Shown here: positions 51,780 to 61,174 of the stretch, piece after piece
Numbering within the stretch: position 1 is the stretch's first letter
How the letters are laid out: each line of letters begins with the position of its first letter
Source: Paenibacillus sp. JZ16
GTDB taxonomy: Bacteria > Bacillota > Bacilli > Paenibacillales > Paenibacillaceae
Direction: 5' to 3'
Assembly (NCBI RefSeq): GCF_015326965.1
Contig: NZ_CP017659.1
Location: 6,018,001 to 6,082,000, forward strand
Length of the DNA stretch: 64,000 bases
Notes under the pieces: model-generated
What the model saw: only the letters and a program-made list of their open reading frames with translations
Told to the model about the DNA's origin: nothing
The model's database searches: none
Program-made: the position numbers and the translations under genes

Positions 51780-52556
51780 ATGCTTTATTTCACATTGGCT
51801 TCCAAAGCCTATGCCCGCAATTTGCAGTACCGCGGCGCACACATGGTGCACAATATCGCCAGCGCGATGTTCGGCTTCATGTATGCCTGTATCTGGATCG
51901 GTCTCGGTGCAGACTACGCACTCGGAGATTACGGAACACAGGGAATGGTCGGTTATATCGCCTTTACGCAAGCTGCGCTCTGGGTTTCCAGTTTCGTCAC
52001 GAATGGCCTCGGCATTCCCCAAGCCGTGCGAACCGGCCATATCTCTCTGGATTTGATGCGACCCGTTCACTTGTTCAGTCATTTGATGGCCAAGGAATGG
52101 GGGCAAATCGCCTACCAATTCGTTTACAAATCAATCCCGATCTACCTGGTGTATTATTTTGCTTTCTCGCTGCATTTACCCGGAAAAGCATCTACCTTCC
52201 TCTATGTAGCCATTGCGCTTGCAGGAGCCGCCTATTTATCGATCTGCATCAACTATCTCATCGGCGCATCCGCATTATGGACAACGGAATCGTCTTGGTT
52301 GTATTGGGGCAACCATGCGATGATCAATCTTCTTGCAGGCTTTTTTATTCCGATTGAATGGCTGCCGGGCTGGCTTCAGACGTTGGCCTGGTGGTCGCCG
52401 TATCCGTATCTGCTCTATGTGCCGACCCGGATCTATCTGGGTTTTGATGACGTTTCCTATCTATGGGGGACGCTCTTGTGGTGCGTGCTGCTCACGATGG
52501 CCAGCCTGCTGGCAACAGGCTTCCTAAGACGGAAAGTGGAGGTGCAAGGAGGATGA
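51780..52556 (+). CDS. ABC-2 type transporter membrane protein (DUF990/ABC2_membrane_6), first
   Basis: A 258-residue membrane protein with six hydrophobic segments, member of the DUF990-type group of ABC-2 permeases. Features: LYFTLASKAYARNLQYRGAH at the start, and the WLYWGNHAMINLLAGFFIPIEWLPGWLQT region shared by this family. GGAGGTG precedes the ATG. Paired with a second permease and an ATPase in a three-gene operon; the permease genes overlap by four bases (ATGA). The exported substrate is unknown for the family as a whole. Confidence 0.9.
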   Translation: MLYFTLASKAYARNLQYRGAHMVHNIASAMFGFMYACIWIGLGADYALGDYGTQGMVGYIAFTQAALWVSSFVTNGLGIPQAVRTGHISLDLMRPVHLFSHLMAKEWGQIAYQFVYKSIPIYLVYYFAFSLHLPGKASTFLYVAIALAGAAYLSICINYLIGASALWTTESSWLYWGNHAMINLLAGFFIPIEWLPGWLQTLAWWSPYPYLLYVPTRIYLGFDDVSYLWGTLLWCVLLTMASLLATGFLRRKVEVQGG

Positions 52557-53353
52557 CCACGAGATCCTGGCTATCTCTGTACGCGCTGCTGATCCGCACC
52601 AGCATCAAAAGCCGCATGCAATACAAATTCAATTTTATCCTGGCTTCGTTTCTGGCGGCGCTGATCCAAATTTCTGAATTTCTTATGGTTGCTATCGTGC
52701 TCTACAAATTTGGGGCCATTCAGGGGTGGTCCATGCATGAAATCGGGTATTTGTTTGCCGTTATGACCTTATCGAAGACGCTCTACCGGACGTTTGCGGA
52801 TGAAGTGCACCATCTTGAACACTATCTGGTCAACGGGGAGCTTGACCAACTGCTGACCCGTCCCATGCCGGTGCTGCTGGCGCTCATGCCGCAGAAATTC
52901 CGGATTATGTTGGGCGAAGTGCTGCAGGGCGGTTTTCTGCTCTGGTGGTCGCTGCATGGCATGATGGCGGCAGGGCAAGTCGGATGGAGCGCGGTGCCGC
53001 AATCGCTCTATATTATCGTCACGGGAGCCGTCATCCTGTTCTCGATCGGACTTGCGACCGCCACGTTCGGTTTTTGGACGACCCGGATCACCGAGCTTCA
53101 AAATATTACGGAGGACGCGGCCCGGACGGCAGCCCAGTATCCGCTCACGCTGTATCCCAAATGGATGTCGTCGATCCTGCTGATCGTGGTCCCGGTCGGT
53201 TTAGTCAATTACATCCCGTCATTATACATACTGCGGGGCGAGCTCGGCGTTTGGGTGCTGCCCGCATTGGCTGGAGCGGCTCTGGTATGTCTCTTCTTAA
53301 GTCTGAAATTCTGGCAGTTTGGTTTGACCAAATATCAAAGTACAGGGAGCTAA
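52553..53353 (+). CDS. ABC-2 type transporter membrane protein (DUF990/ABC2_membrane_6), second
   Basis: A 266-residue six-helix protein related to the first permease and to the same DUF990-type family (LYRTFADEVHHLEHYLVNGELDQLLTRPM is the family's distinctive cytoplasmic loop; FWTTRITELQNITEDAARTAAQYPLTLYP comes later). The ATG at 52553 overlaps the first permease stop codon. The longer frame beginning at 52463 lies inside the first gene. GGAGGTG before the overlap allows its own initiation as well as coupling. Confidence 0.9.
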   Translation: MTTRSWLSLYALLIRTSIKSRMQYKFNFILASFLAALIQISEFLMVAIVLYKFGAIQGWSMHEIGYLFAVMTLSKTLYRTFADEVHHLEHYLVNGELDQLLTRPMPVLLALMPQKFRIMLGEVLQGGFLLWWSLHGMMAAGQVGWSAVPQSLYIIVTGAVILFSIGLATATFGFWTTRITELQNITEDAARTAAQYPLTLYPKWMSSILLIVVPVGLVNYIPSLYILRGELGVWVLPALAGAALVCLFLSLKFWQFGLTKYQSTGS

Positions 53354-53368
53354 AGGAGGAACGCGTCA

Positions 53369-54355
53369 ATGATTGAAGTCCACGACATACGCAAGGAGTT
53401 CAAAACGCCGGTTGTGAAGGAGGGGCGCTTCTCCGGGCTGCGAACCCTGTTTACGAGAGAATACCGGACGAAGGAAGCCGTGAAGGGAATCAGCTTTCAA
53501 GTGGAGCAGGGGGAATTCGTCGGATACATCGGACCGAACGGGGCCGGCAAATCCACCACCATCAAAATGCTGACCGGCATTCTCCACCCGACCTCGGGTC
53601 ACGTATCGATCGGAGGCTTGAATCCGCACAAGGAGCGGCGCAGCGTCGTGAACAACCTGGGCGTCGTATTCGGTCAGCGGAGCCAGCTGTGGTGGGACCT
53701 GCCGGTGAAGGATTCTTACGATATTTTGGCTAAAATGTACAGCGTGGATCAGGCGGACAAGGAGCGCAGACTCGGACAGTTTGCCGAATTGCTGGATTTA
53801 CAGGCGTTCTGGGAAACGCCTGTACGCAAGCTGTCGCTCGGCCAGCGCATGCGCGCCGACCTCGCCGCCGCGATGCTGCATGATCCGGACGTGCTGTTCC
53901 TGGATGAGCCGACGATCGGTCTGGACGTAAACGCCAAGCGGAACATCCGCCGTTTTCTCAAGCTGATCAACGAGCAATTCGGCAAGACCATACTGCTCAC
54001 GACGCATGACATGGATGATATCGAACAGCTGTGCAATCGCGTGATGGTCATTAACAACGGCGAGCTGTCTTATGATGGGACGGTAAAGTCATTACGAGAC
54101 ACCATCGGGCTGCCTACCGTGATCACCGTCACTTTCCGCGGTCCTTTTGTAATTCCCGAGGAATTTTTAGGTGAAGAGGCTTTTACCGTCCCGATTCGGG
54201 TGACAAGCACGCTGGATAACACCGTCACCATTGAGGTGAACCGCCGCGAGATGAATACGCTTGATATTTTTAAAGAGCTGGGCCGCTGGGGCGAGCTGGA
54301 TGATATCGATATGGAAGATCCCGATTTCGAAGATGTGATTCATAAGGTGTACTGA
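53369..54355 (+). CDS. ABC-2 type transporter ATP-binding protein (NatA-like)
   Basis: A 328-residue ATPase with Walker A GPNGAGKST, a degenerate signature KLSLGQRMRADLAAAM, Walker B VLFLDEPTIGLD, and a C-terminal extension of about 90 residues (from TVITVTFRG) typical of ATPases that serve ABC-2 permeases. The Q-loop region is GVVFGQRSQLWWDLP. AAAGGAGG precedes the ATG, 15 bases after the second permease. Completes the exporter with the two permeases upstream. Confidence 0.92.
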   Translation: MIEVHDIRKEFKTPVVKEGRFSGLRTLFTREYRTKEAVKGISFQVEQGEFVGYIGPNGAGKSTTIKMLTGILHPTSGHVSIGGLNPHKERRSVVNNLGVVFGQRSQLWWDLPVKDSYDILAKMYSVDQADKERRLGQFAELLDLQAFWETPVRKLSLGQRMRADLAAAMLHDPDVLFLDEPTIGLDVNAKRNIRRFLKLINEQFGKTILLTTHDMDDIEQLCNRVMVINNGELSYDGTVKSLRDTIGLPTVITVTFRGPFVIPEEFLGEEAFTVPIRVTSTLDNTVTIEVNRREMNTLDIFKELGRWGELDDIDMEDPDFEDVIHKVY

Positions 54356-54457
54356 ACAGAGTCAAGAGCGGGCTCCACCGCATATTTAAACTAAACTTAA
54401 ACTTCAAGTCATCTGAATGCTCTTTTCGTTAAGTATGATGAGCTTGAGGTGATTGAT

Positions 54458-54955
54458 ATGAATCATTCAAGAATGAAAAAAGCCGGGTATACGGCTTGCA
54501 TTGCCGCTGTTATGTATGCCCTCCCCCATTTCTGGTGGGGACTTGGCATCGGGTTTGCATTCCCAGGGGATTTCCAGGAAGCGCCTGATGAATTTTGGAC
54601 GCACGTGATCGGTTACTGGGGAATGGGTACCCTGGCCTTATTGGCAGCCGTTTTCGCGCTTGCTTTTGCCAGGCCGTGGGGGCTGCGCTTACCGAAATGG
54701 TTGCTAACTATACCAGCTGCCATCGGTTCTGTTTTGTTGTCATTATGGGGATTTACTTACTTCGTAATGCAGTATTTGTTAGCGGTCGGCCGCGTTCAGT
54801 CGGCCCCCATGTATGCCGATCAAGATGCAAGCCCCATGGCGGTGTGGGGATACTTCTGGTACGCACTCTTCCTGATCTGGGGAATTTCACTGGGTACAGC
54901 AGCATACTATGGGGGAAAAGTTCGTAAGCAGAATAAATCAAAATCGTTTCACTAA
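54458..54955 (+). CDS. DUF3995-like small membrane protein
   Basis: A 165-residue protein with four hydrophobic helices (MYALPHFWWGLGIGF at the start, then GMGTLALLAAVFALAFA, LTIPAAIGSVLLSLWGFTYF and WGYFWYALFLIWGISLG), matching the arrangement of DUF3995 proteins. Function unknown. GAGGTG six bases before the ATG at 54458 favours this start over a GTG at 54449 that overlaps that site. Stands alone, with about 100 bases to either side. Confidence 0.7.
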   Translation: MNHSRMKKAGYTACIAAVMYALPHFWWGLGIGFAFPGDFQEAPDEFWTHVIGYWGMGTLALLAAVFALAFARPWGLRLPKWLLTIPAAIGSVLLSLWGFTYFVMQYLLAVGRVQSAPMYADQDASPMAVWGYFWYALFLIWGISLGTAAYYGGKVRKQNKSKSFH

Positions 54956-55162
54956 ATAACGCATGTATTTCTTTCGTTGGACATTTTTGGTAACCTTGTA
55001 CAATATAATAGGATACACACCTAAAGAGGAGCCTGCACGGTTCCTTTTTAATTTGGGTGCAAATGGACATAGAGGAAGTATAATATAGAGATAGAGGAAG
55101 GAAACCTCTGCTCTGATCATACGAGCCCAAGAATAACATCTACATATAAAGGATGAGCCACC

Positions 55163-57133
55163 ATGAAGTTGATGAAGCGGATCTGGTTCCGTATCGGTAA
55201 CCATTACAGAAAGAAGCGGGATTTTGAACAAGCCCTTAAATATATGAGAAAAGGCGAAAGTGCCATTACCAGTTTCAATGATAAGCTGCACTATGCGGAG
55301 CTGCTGCACAACAGCGGCCATTCGGAAGAGGCCATAACTTATTTGGGGCGCGTGATCGATACGAGCGGAAGCCATCGCGCTTATGAGCGGCGCGCTCATA
55401 TTTTGCGTGAGCTGAACCGGGAGCGCGAGGCCATTGAGGATCTAAATGAAGCGATTCGGTTGAATGCCGACAATTATATGAATTGGTATACCCGGGGGAT
55501 TGCCCACAAGGATTTGAATCAATATGAAGAGGCGATCCGCGATCTGAAGGAAAGCATTAAAAGAGAGGACAGGAGCACGGTTATTTCAACTTATTATGAG
55601 CTGGGCATGACCTTTTACGAGAGCGGCAATCCGGCGGAAGCGGCGCACTATTTTCGACTAAGCATCCAGGAGCCGGAACGCGCCATCCCGATGTATTATT
55701 ACATGCTGTCCGTATCCCTGGATCTGATGGATCATGTGCAGGAAGCCGTGGGAGTTCTACAGGAGGGTATCCAGCTGGCCGATCGGTATGAAGCGGAAGC
55801 GGATGGCGGATATGCGCTGTTTGCAGGCAGCACCAACTACAGCTACGGTGCATTTCAGACGTTTCAGCGGCAAGTGCGGGAGGCGTATTCCTTTCGGAAA
55901 TCTATGGCGGACCTGTACGTGCAGCTTGGGGACATGGGACAGGCCGAGCACTTTCTATCGGAGGCCATTGAGCGGTATCCGGATTCATACGAGCTTTACT
56001 TAAAGAGAGCGGAGGTCTTCAATCGTTCCGGTAACAAAAATGCAGCCAAAGCGGATTTGGCATGGGCGATTGAAGCGGCGCCGGACGATTACCGCGCGTA
56101 TTTCGACATGGCCCGGATTTATCGCGAGGATGGTCTGGAGGATCAGGCCTACGAGCTGATTTCGAAGTTGTATGCAAGACAGCCGGACTCCCCGCTGGCC
56201 TGCTATTGGATGGCCGACTGCTATTACCGGCTGGGTCGTCAGGAGGAGGCGCTGGCGATCAATGACAAGCTGCTTAAGCTTGAGAATGATGATGCACCGA
56301 ATTATGTGCAGCGCGCCGATATTTACATGGAGATGAATGATCTGCCATCAGCGGAGCAGGCTCTGAAGGAAGCAGCCGCGCTTCAGGACGGGACTGAAAT
56401 CCGCAACAAGCTGAGTTATGTGCTCTATCTTCAGGGACGCAATGAGGAAGCGCTGCTTGAACTGCAGGAAGCGGTTAAGCAGGAGGAGTCCTTCTCCGAG
56501 CATCCGACGTATTTGGCGGCCAGCGGCCATATCTATAAGGAGATGGGCATGTGGGATCTGGCCATCGATGCTTATTCCCAGGCAATCCAGGCGCATCCGT
56601 CGAACCCGAGATTTTACGAGTTTCGTGCCGTTTGCTTTGTGGAGACCGGACAGCTGGAACGGGGATTAGCGGACTGTGCTCAAGGGCTCAGTTTGAACCC
56701 GGGGCAAGGCAGCCTCTACAGCCTGCGAAGCGGAATCTATTATTCGATGGCGGATTATGTGCGGGCGAAGGAAGATACGCTGCAAGTGCTGGAGCTTTCG
56801 CCGGGTCATCCGGGCGCTTATTTCAGACTGGGACAGATTTATTACAAGGATCAGGACGAGGATGCGGCATTAGCTGCTTTTGACGAGGTACTGAGGCTGG
56901 TTCCCGAGCATGCCGACAGCTATTTGTACAAAGCACATATTTTTTACGGCCAGTTCGAGCATGAAGATGCCATACAGGCCATCGTGAACTGGAGCTTGCA
57001 TCTTCAGAAGGAGATGCCGCCGGCGGATAAAATCCAAGCCATCGAAGGCTTGGAGGGCTTTGAAGAGAGCTTGCTGAACAAAGCGGTAGAACGGTTAACG
57101 GGCATGTATGGACATCAGCTTTATTTGTCCTGA
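55163..57133 (+). CDS. Tetratricopeptide (TPR) repeat protein
   Basis: A 656-residue soluble protein built almost entirely of TPR-like helix pairs (for example YLGRVIDTSGSHRAYERRAH, LNEAIRLNADNYMNWYTRGI, FDEVLRLVPEHADSYLYKAH), about 15 or more units. TPR arrays hold partner proteins rather than catalyse. There is no signal peptide or membrane anchor. The start is ATG 55163 (ATG 55172 is also possible), behind AAAGGATGAG. Near the C terminus the repeats become less regular. No neighbour points to a partner. Confidence 0.88.
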   Translation: MKLMKRIWFRIGNHYRKKRDFEQALKYMRKGESAITSFNDKLHYAELLHNSGHSEEAITYLGRVIDTSGSHRAYERRAHILRELNREREAIEDLNEAIRLNADNYMNWYTRGIAHKDLNQYEEAIRDLKESIKREDRSTVISTYYELGMTFYESGNPAEAAHYFRLSIQEPERAIPMYYYMLSVSLDLMDHVQEAVGVLQEGIQLADRYEAEADGGYALFAGSTNYSYGAFQTFQRQVREAYSFRKSMADLYVQLGDMGQAEHFLSEAIERYPDSYELYLKRAEVFNRSGNKNAAKADLAWAIEAAPDDYRAYFDMARIYREDGLEDQAYELISKLYARQPDSPLACYWMADCYYRLGRQEEALAINDKLLKLENDDAPNYVQRADIYMEMNDLPSAEQALKEAAALQDGTEIRNKLSYVLYLQGRNEEALLELQEAVKQEESFSEHPTYLAASGHIYKEMGMWDLAIDAYSQAIQAHPSNPRFYEFRAVCFVETGQLERGLADCAQGLSLNPGQGSLYSLRSGIYYSMADYVRAKEDTLQVLELSPGHPGAYFRLGQIYYKDQDEDAALAAFDEVLRLVPEHADSYLYKAHIFYGQFEHEDAIQAIVNWSLHLQKEMPPADKIQAIEGLEGFEESLLNKAVERLTGMYGHQLYLS

Positions 57134-57264
57134 ATGCCGCTCTTAACCAGCAAAATCATCGAATCCTGCATTCACCCTGTAAGTCCGGTGCTCATGTAGG
57201 GATGCGTTGATCACGAAGAAGTTAGAGTCCGCCAAGAAGTGGTGTCACATTTTGTCTGAAATTA

Positions 57265-57273
57265 TGGTATGAT
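57265..57273 (+). promoter_or_regulatory. Extended -10 promoter before metN
   Basis: TGG followed by TATGAT at 57268-57273 (extended -10). Region 57134-57353 was searched by eye for a SAM-I (S-box) riboswitch, the usual control of methionine importers in Bacillales; the conserved box sequences are not seen. Confidence 0.5.
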
Positions 57274-57353
57274 TCAATAGTTGTTGCAGCATAACATGCT
57301 CGCAGGCTGCATAGCCAAGCGGGCTTTCTTCATGTGCAAGGAGGGGGATTATC

Positions 57354-58103
57354 ATGATCTCACTGCAAGAGGTCAGTAAAAGCTTTGGCAGCGGCAGTGG
57401 CCGTTATCAGGCGATAGACGCTGTCTCTCTTCATATTGAGGAGGGAAGCATACACGGAATCATCGGCACGAGCGGAGCTGGGAAATCGACGCTGCTGCGC
57501 ATCATGAATGTACTGGAGAGACCGGATTCCGGCCGAGTCGTGGTGAATGGTCAGGAGCTGACCTCCCTTGGCGGCAGGGAGCTTCGGGAGGCAAGAAGAT
57601 CGATTGGCATGATCTTTCAGCTGTTCCAGCTGGTCAGCAACCGCACGGTATGGGGCAATGTTTCGATGCCGCTTGAGCTCGCAAAGGTACCGAAGATCGA
57701 ACGGGCGAATCGTGTCCAGGAGGTTTTACGTTTTGTCGGACTTGAGGATAAAGCGAAGTCGTATCCGGCTCAGCTAAGCGGCGGGCAGAAGCAGCGGGTA
57801 GCGATTGCCAGAGCGTTAGCCAATTCGCCGACCGTCTTGTTGTGCGATGAGCCGACCTCTTCCTTGGATCCCCAGACAACCGCGGATATTCTGGAGGTGC
57901 TCCGGCATATCAACCGAACGCTGGGGGTAACCATCGTAATCGTTTCCCACGAGATGGACGTGGTGAACGACATTTGCGACCAGGTGTCCGTTATGGAGAA
58001 CGGACGTCTGAGCAGAACGTACCGCAATCAGCTAAGCGATGGAGAGACTCCTCGGGATTTCGGATCTTCAATGGACGGTGCAGGGAAAGTGGGGGATTGT
58101 TAG
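57354..58103 (+). CDS. metN: Methionine ABC importer ATP-binding protein, short form
   Basis: A 249-residue ATPase: Walker [11 protein letters not shown]-loop IFQLFQLV, signature [15 protein letters not shown] and Walker [13 protein letters not shown]. The sequence [25 protein letters not shown] is that of MetN. Normal MetN is about 340 residues, ending in a NIL domain that senses methionine and shuts the pump when it is abundant. This one stops after the nucleotide-binding domain plus a short tail, so that feedback domain is missing. AAGGAGGGGG precedes the ATG. It forms an operon with metI and metQ. Confidence 0.9.
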   Translation: MISLQEVSKSFGSGSGRYQAIDAVSLHIEEGSIHGIIGTSGAGKSTLLRIMNVLERPDSGRVVVNGQELTSLGGRELREARRSIGMIFQLFQLVSNRTVWGNVSMPLELAKVPKIERANRVQEVLRFVGLEDKAKSYPAQLSGGQKQRVAIARALANSPTVLLCDEPTSSLDPQTTADILEVLRHINRTLGVTIVIVSHEMDVVNDICDQVSVMENGRLSRTYRNQLSDGETPRDFGSSMDGAGKVGDC

Positions 58104-58107
58104 TTCC

Positions 58108-58806
58108 ATGAATGACATCATTCCATATTTAAGTGATTATTTTGCCTATGTCCTGCAGTATCAGAATGAAATCTGGCGGGCGATTGGCGAGACGTTCATC
58201 ATGGTGGGCATATCGATTGCTGCCGCTATAATACTGGGTCTTCCGGTCGGAACACTGCTATTTTTGTGTCGAAAAGGCCAGCAGTATGAGAATCGCCTTC
58301 TATTCTCCATTTTGAATGCCTTGGTTAACGTCATACGGTCATTCCCGTTTCTGCTTCTGGTTGTCATTATGATACCGGTTACGAGATGGATCGTCGGTAC
58401 TTCCCTGGGGACGCTGGCCGCTGCGGTTCCTTTATCCGTCGTTGCGGTGGCTTACTATTCTAGGCTGGTAGAGCAATCCTTGCTGGAGGTGCCGAAGGAA
58501 GTGATGGAGGCGGCCGCTTCCATGGGGGCATCCACACTCCAAATGATATACAAATTCCTGTATGTAGAGGCCCGCTCGGGCCTTGTACTTGGGCTGACAA
58601 CATCCACGATCAGTTTTATCTCGTACTCTACGGTGATGGGGATCGTGGGTGGGGGTGGCGTCGGAGACTTCGCGATCCGTTACGGGTACCAGCGATTTGA
58701 GGGAGAGCTTATGTCATTTACAATCATCATTATGATCATTCTGGTACAGTCCATCCAGTTTGGAGGGAACCTGGCATCCAGACTGCTCGATAAGAGAAAA
58801 GTTTAA
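58108..58806 (+). CDS. metI: Methionine ABC importer permease
   Basis: A 232-residue permease with five membrane helices and the MetI-type cytoplasmic coupling loop (EVPKEVMEAAASMGASTLQMI) and the following GLTTSTISFISYSTVMGIVGGGGVGD. Translation begins at ATG 58108, four bases after metN ends; GGGGGA lies 10 bases upstream. The frame extends back to 58039 inside metN but has no start site there. Pairs with MetN and the MetQ lipoprotein to take up methionine or its D-isomer and related sulfoxide. Confidence 0.93.
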   Translation: MNDIIPYLSDYFAYVLQYQNEIWRAIGETFIMVGISIAAAIILGLPVGTLLFLCRKGQQYENRLLFSILNALVNVIRSFPFLLLVVIMIPVTRWIVGTSLGTLAAAVPLSVVAVAYYSRLVEQSLLEVPKEVMEAAASMGASTLQMIYKFLYVEARSGLVLGLTTSTISFISYSTVMGIVGGGGVGDFAIRYGYQRFEGELMSFTIIIMIILVQSIQFGGNLASRLLDKRKV

Positions 58807-58862
58807 TTCTATTTTTTGAACGCATGTACACCGATTATATTTTAACTGGAGGTAACCAAACG

Positions 58863-59699
58863 ATGAATAAGAAATTAATGCTGCTGATGCTGACCCTCTT
58901 GCTGGTGCTGGCAGGCTGCGGGCAGCAACCTGCCAAGGACAAGGCTCCGGAGAGTGCTGCACCCGATGCCGCGGAAGAAGTTACATTAAAAGTCGCAACG
59001 CTCATTCCGCCAATGACCGAGGTGCTTGATCTGGTGAAGCCGATGCTGAAGGAAGAAGGCATCAACCTTGAAATCCAGATCTTGTCCGATAATGTGCAGC
59101 CGAACAATGCGCTGGCCCATAAAGAGGTAGATGCGAACTTCTTCCAGCATGTGCCGTACATGGAAGAGTACAATGCGAACAACGGCTCGGAATTGGTTCC
59201 GGTCACCCCGATCTATAATGCCGTTTTTGGAGCGTACTCCAAAAAATATAAGACCATCGAAGAGCTTCCGGACGGTGCAAGCATCGCGATTCCTAACGAC
59301 CCTTCCAACATCGGCCGATCCCTGGTGATGTTCGAGAAGAACGGCCTGATTAAGCTGAAGGAAGGCGTCGGCATTCAAGCGACGCAGGCGGATATCGTGG
59401 AGAATCCGCATAAATACAAGTTCACCGAGGTGGATCTGCTCATGCTGGCCCGTACGCTCGACGACGTCGATATGGTTGCCATGACGCCGGCATACGCGAA
59501 ACCGCTGGGACTTACCCCTAAGAAGGATGCTCTCGTAACCGAAGGCAACGATTCTGACTTCACCATTACGCTGGTGGCCCGTAAAGATAATGTGGATTCC
59601 GAGCCGATCCAGAAGCTTGCCAAGGCGATGACCAGCCCGGAAGTGAAAAAGTTCTTCGAGGATAACTACTCTGAGATTGCGCTGCCGGCTTTTGAATAA
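58863..59699 (+). CDS. metQ: Methionine-binding lipoprotein
   Basis: A 278-residue NlpA-family lipoprotein with lipobox LAGC near residue 19 and family segments NALAHKEVDANFFQHVPYMEEYN, IAIPNDPSNIGRSLVMFEKNGLI and MTPAYAKPLGL. It binds methionine outside the membrane and delivers it to MetI. GGAGGT stands 9 bases before the ATG at 58863. A strong terminator follows. Confidence 0.93.
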   Translation: MNKKLMLLMLTLLLVLAGCGQQPAKDKAPESAAPDAAEEVTLKVATLIPPMTEVLDLVKPMLKEEGINLEIQILSDNVQPNNALAHKEVDANFFQHVPYMEEYNANNGSELVPVTPIYNAVFGAYSKKYKTIEELPDGASIAIPNDPSNIGRSLVMFEKNGLIKLKEGVGIQATQADIVENPHKYKFTEVDLLMLARTLDDVDMVAMTPAYAKPLGLTPKKDALVTEGNDSDFTITLVARKDNVDSEPIQKLAKAMTSPEVKKFFEDNYSEIALPAFE

Positions 59700-59720
59700 A
59701 GCGCGTATTTTATGGTTCAT

Positions 59721-59762
59721 AATAACCGTTTTCCGAGGTTTTCGGGGGACGGTTATTTTTTT
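59721..59762 (+). terminator. Terminator of the metNIQ operon
   Basis: AATAACCGT (59721) pairs with ACGGTTATT (59749-59757), with an inner CCGA/TCGG stem; six T follow. Confidence 0.93.
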
Positions 59763-59843
59763 GAGTGCGGCCAAATATGGTATACTCTTCATGGATTTGA
59801 GAGGTGCACCTTACATACCCATACGTATTGGAGTTGAGAATTT

Positions 59844-61076
59844 ATGAAAAAAGAAGTAATCGACAGACTCATTACCTATGCACAAGTGGATACGCAGTCA
59901 GACGAGAACAGTAATACCTGCCCTTCGACACCGGGACAGCTGACGCTGGGTCAGCTGCTGGTGGACGAGCTGAAGGAAATCGGCATGCAGGACGTAACGA
60001 TGGATGAGAATGGCTATGTGATGGCCACGCTTCCGGCAAACTCGGATAAACAGATCCCGACCATCGGCTTTTTGGCACATATCGATACGGCTACCGATTT
60101 TACGGGCGCCGGTGTCAAGCCGCAGATCGTCGAACAATATGACGGACAAGACATCATTCTGAACAGAGCGCAGAATGTGGTGCTCTCCCCGCGGGATTTT
60201 CCGGAGCTGAATGGCTACAAGGGACATACCCTCGTTACAACGGATGGCACCACCTTGCTTGGAGCTGATGATAAAGCGGGAATTGCCGAGATTATGACGG
60301 CGATGGCTTATTTGATCCAACATCCGGAACTGAAGCACGGTAAAATCCGGGTTGCTTTTACGCCGGACGAGGAAATCGGGAGAGGACCGCACAAGTTCGA
60401 TGTGGAAGCCTTTGGGGCTAAATACGCATATACGATGGATGGCGGACCGCTCGGGGAGCTTCAATACGAAAGTTTTAATGCGGCAGCGGCGCTGGTCACT
60501 TGCAAAGGGAAGAATGTCCATCCCGGAACGGCCAAAAACAAAATGGTCAACGCGGCGAAAATCGCCATGGAGCTGAATAGCATGCTCCCCGCGGAAGAAG
60601 CGCCTGAACATACCGAAGGTTATGAAGGCTTCTATCATCTTACTTCCATCGAGGGTGACGTGGAGCTGACCGAGCTTCGTTATATTATCCGCGATCATGA
60701 CCGGGAGCTTTTCGAAGGAAGAAAGGCCAAGCTGGCCTCCATCGTAGAGGAGCTTCAAAACAAGTATGGAGCCGAGCGGATCATCCTTCAGATGAAAGAT
60801 CAGTATTACAATATGCGTGAAAAAATCGAGCCGGTCAAAGTAGTGGTCGACATCGCCCAGACAGCCATGGAGAAGCTGGGAATCAAGCCGATCATCGAAC
60901 CGATCCGCGGTGGCACCGACGGTTCTCAACTGTCGTACATGGGCCTGCCAACACCCAATATTTTTACGGGCGGGGAGAACTACCACGGGCGGTATGAGTA
61001 TGTATCCGCCGACAATATGGTATTGGCCGTTCAAACGATTATTGAAATCGTGCAGTTGTATGAGGAGCGGGCTTAA
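59844..61076 (+). CDS. pepT: Peptidase T (aminotripeptidase)
   Basis: A 410-residue M20B zinc aminopeptidase that removes the N-terminal residue from tripeptides in the cytoplasm. The metal ligands are clear: [27 protein letters not shown] (the catalytic Glu pair), and HGRYE near the end. Length and motifs match Bacillus and Salmonella PepT closely. GGAG precedes the ATG by 10. It stands directly after metNIQ but has its own region and a terminator; it could recycle amino acids from imported peptides. Confidence 0.95.
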   Translation: MKKEVIDRLITYAQVDTQSDENSNTCPSTPGQLTLGQLLVDELKEIGMQDVTMDENGYVMATLPANSDKQIPTIGFLAHIDTATDFTGAGVKPQIVEQYDGQDIILNRAQNVVLSPRDFPELNGYKGHTLVTTDGTTLLGADDKAGIAEIMTAMAYLIQHPELKHGKIRVAFTPDEEIGRGPHKFDVEAFGAKYAYTMDGGPLGELQYESFNAAAALVTCKGKNVHPGTAKNKMVNAAKIAMELNSMLPAEEAPEHTEGYEGFYHLTSIEGDVELTELRYIIRDHDRELFEGRKAKLASIVEELQNKYGAERIILQMKDQYYNMREKIEPVKVVVDIAQTAMEKLGIKPIIEPIRGGTDGSQLSYMGLPTPNIFTGGENYHGRYEYVSADNMVLAVQTIIEIVQLYEERA

Positions 61077-61096
61077 GTTAAATCTTTTCAAAAAGG

Positions 61097-61126
61097 AGCT
61101 GCCGGCAGGAATGCCGGCGGCTTTTT
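61097..61126 (+). terminator. Terminator of pepT
   Basis: AGC-GCCGGC pairs with GCCGGC-GCT (one bulged base each side), followed by five T. Confidence 0.88.
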
Positions 61127-61174
61127 CGTTTCCTCTTGTTTGGGCCCGCATTAGATATCTTGCCTGTCTATAGA

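Noticed and set aside
51773..52357. 194-codon plus-strand frame overlapping the first ABC-2 permease
   Set aside because: Out of frame with the recognised permease; Arg/His/Cys-rich composition, shadow frame.
57134..57353. SAM-I riboswitch before metN
   Set aside because: Looked for the conserved boxes of the S-box aptamer and did not find them; only an extended -10 promoter is visible.
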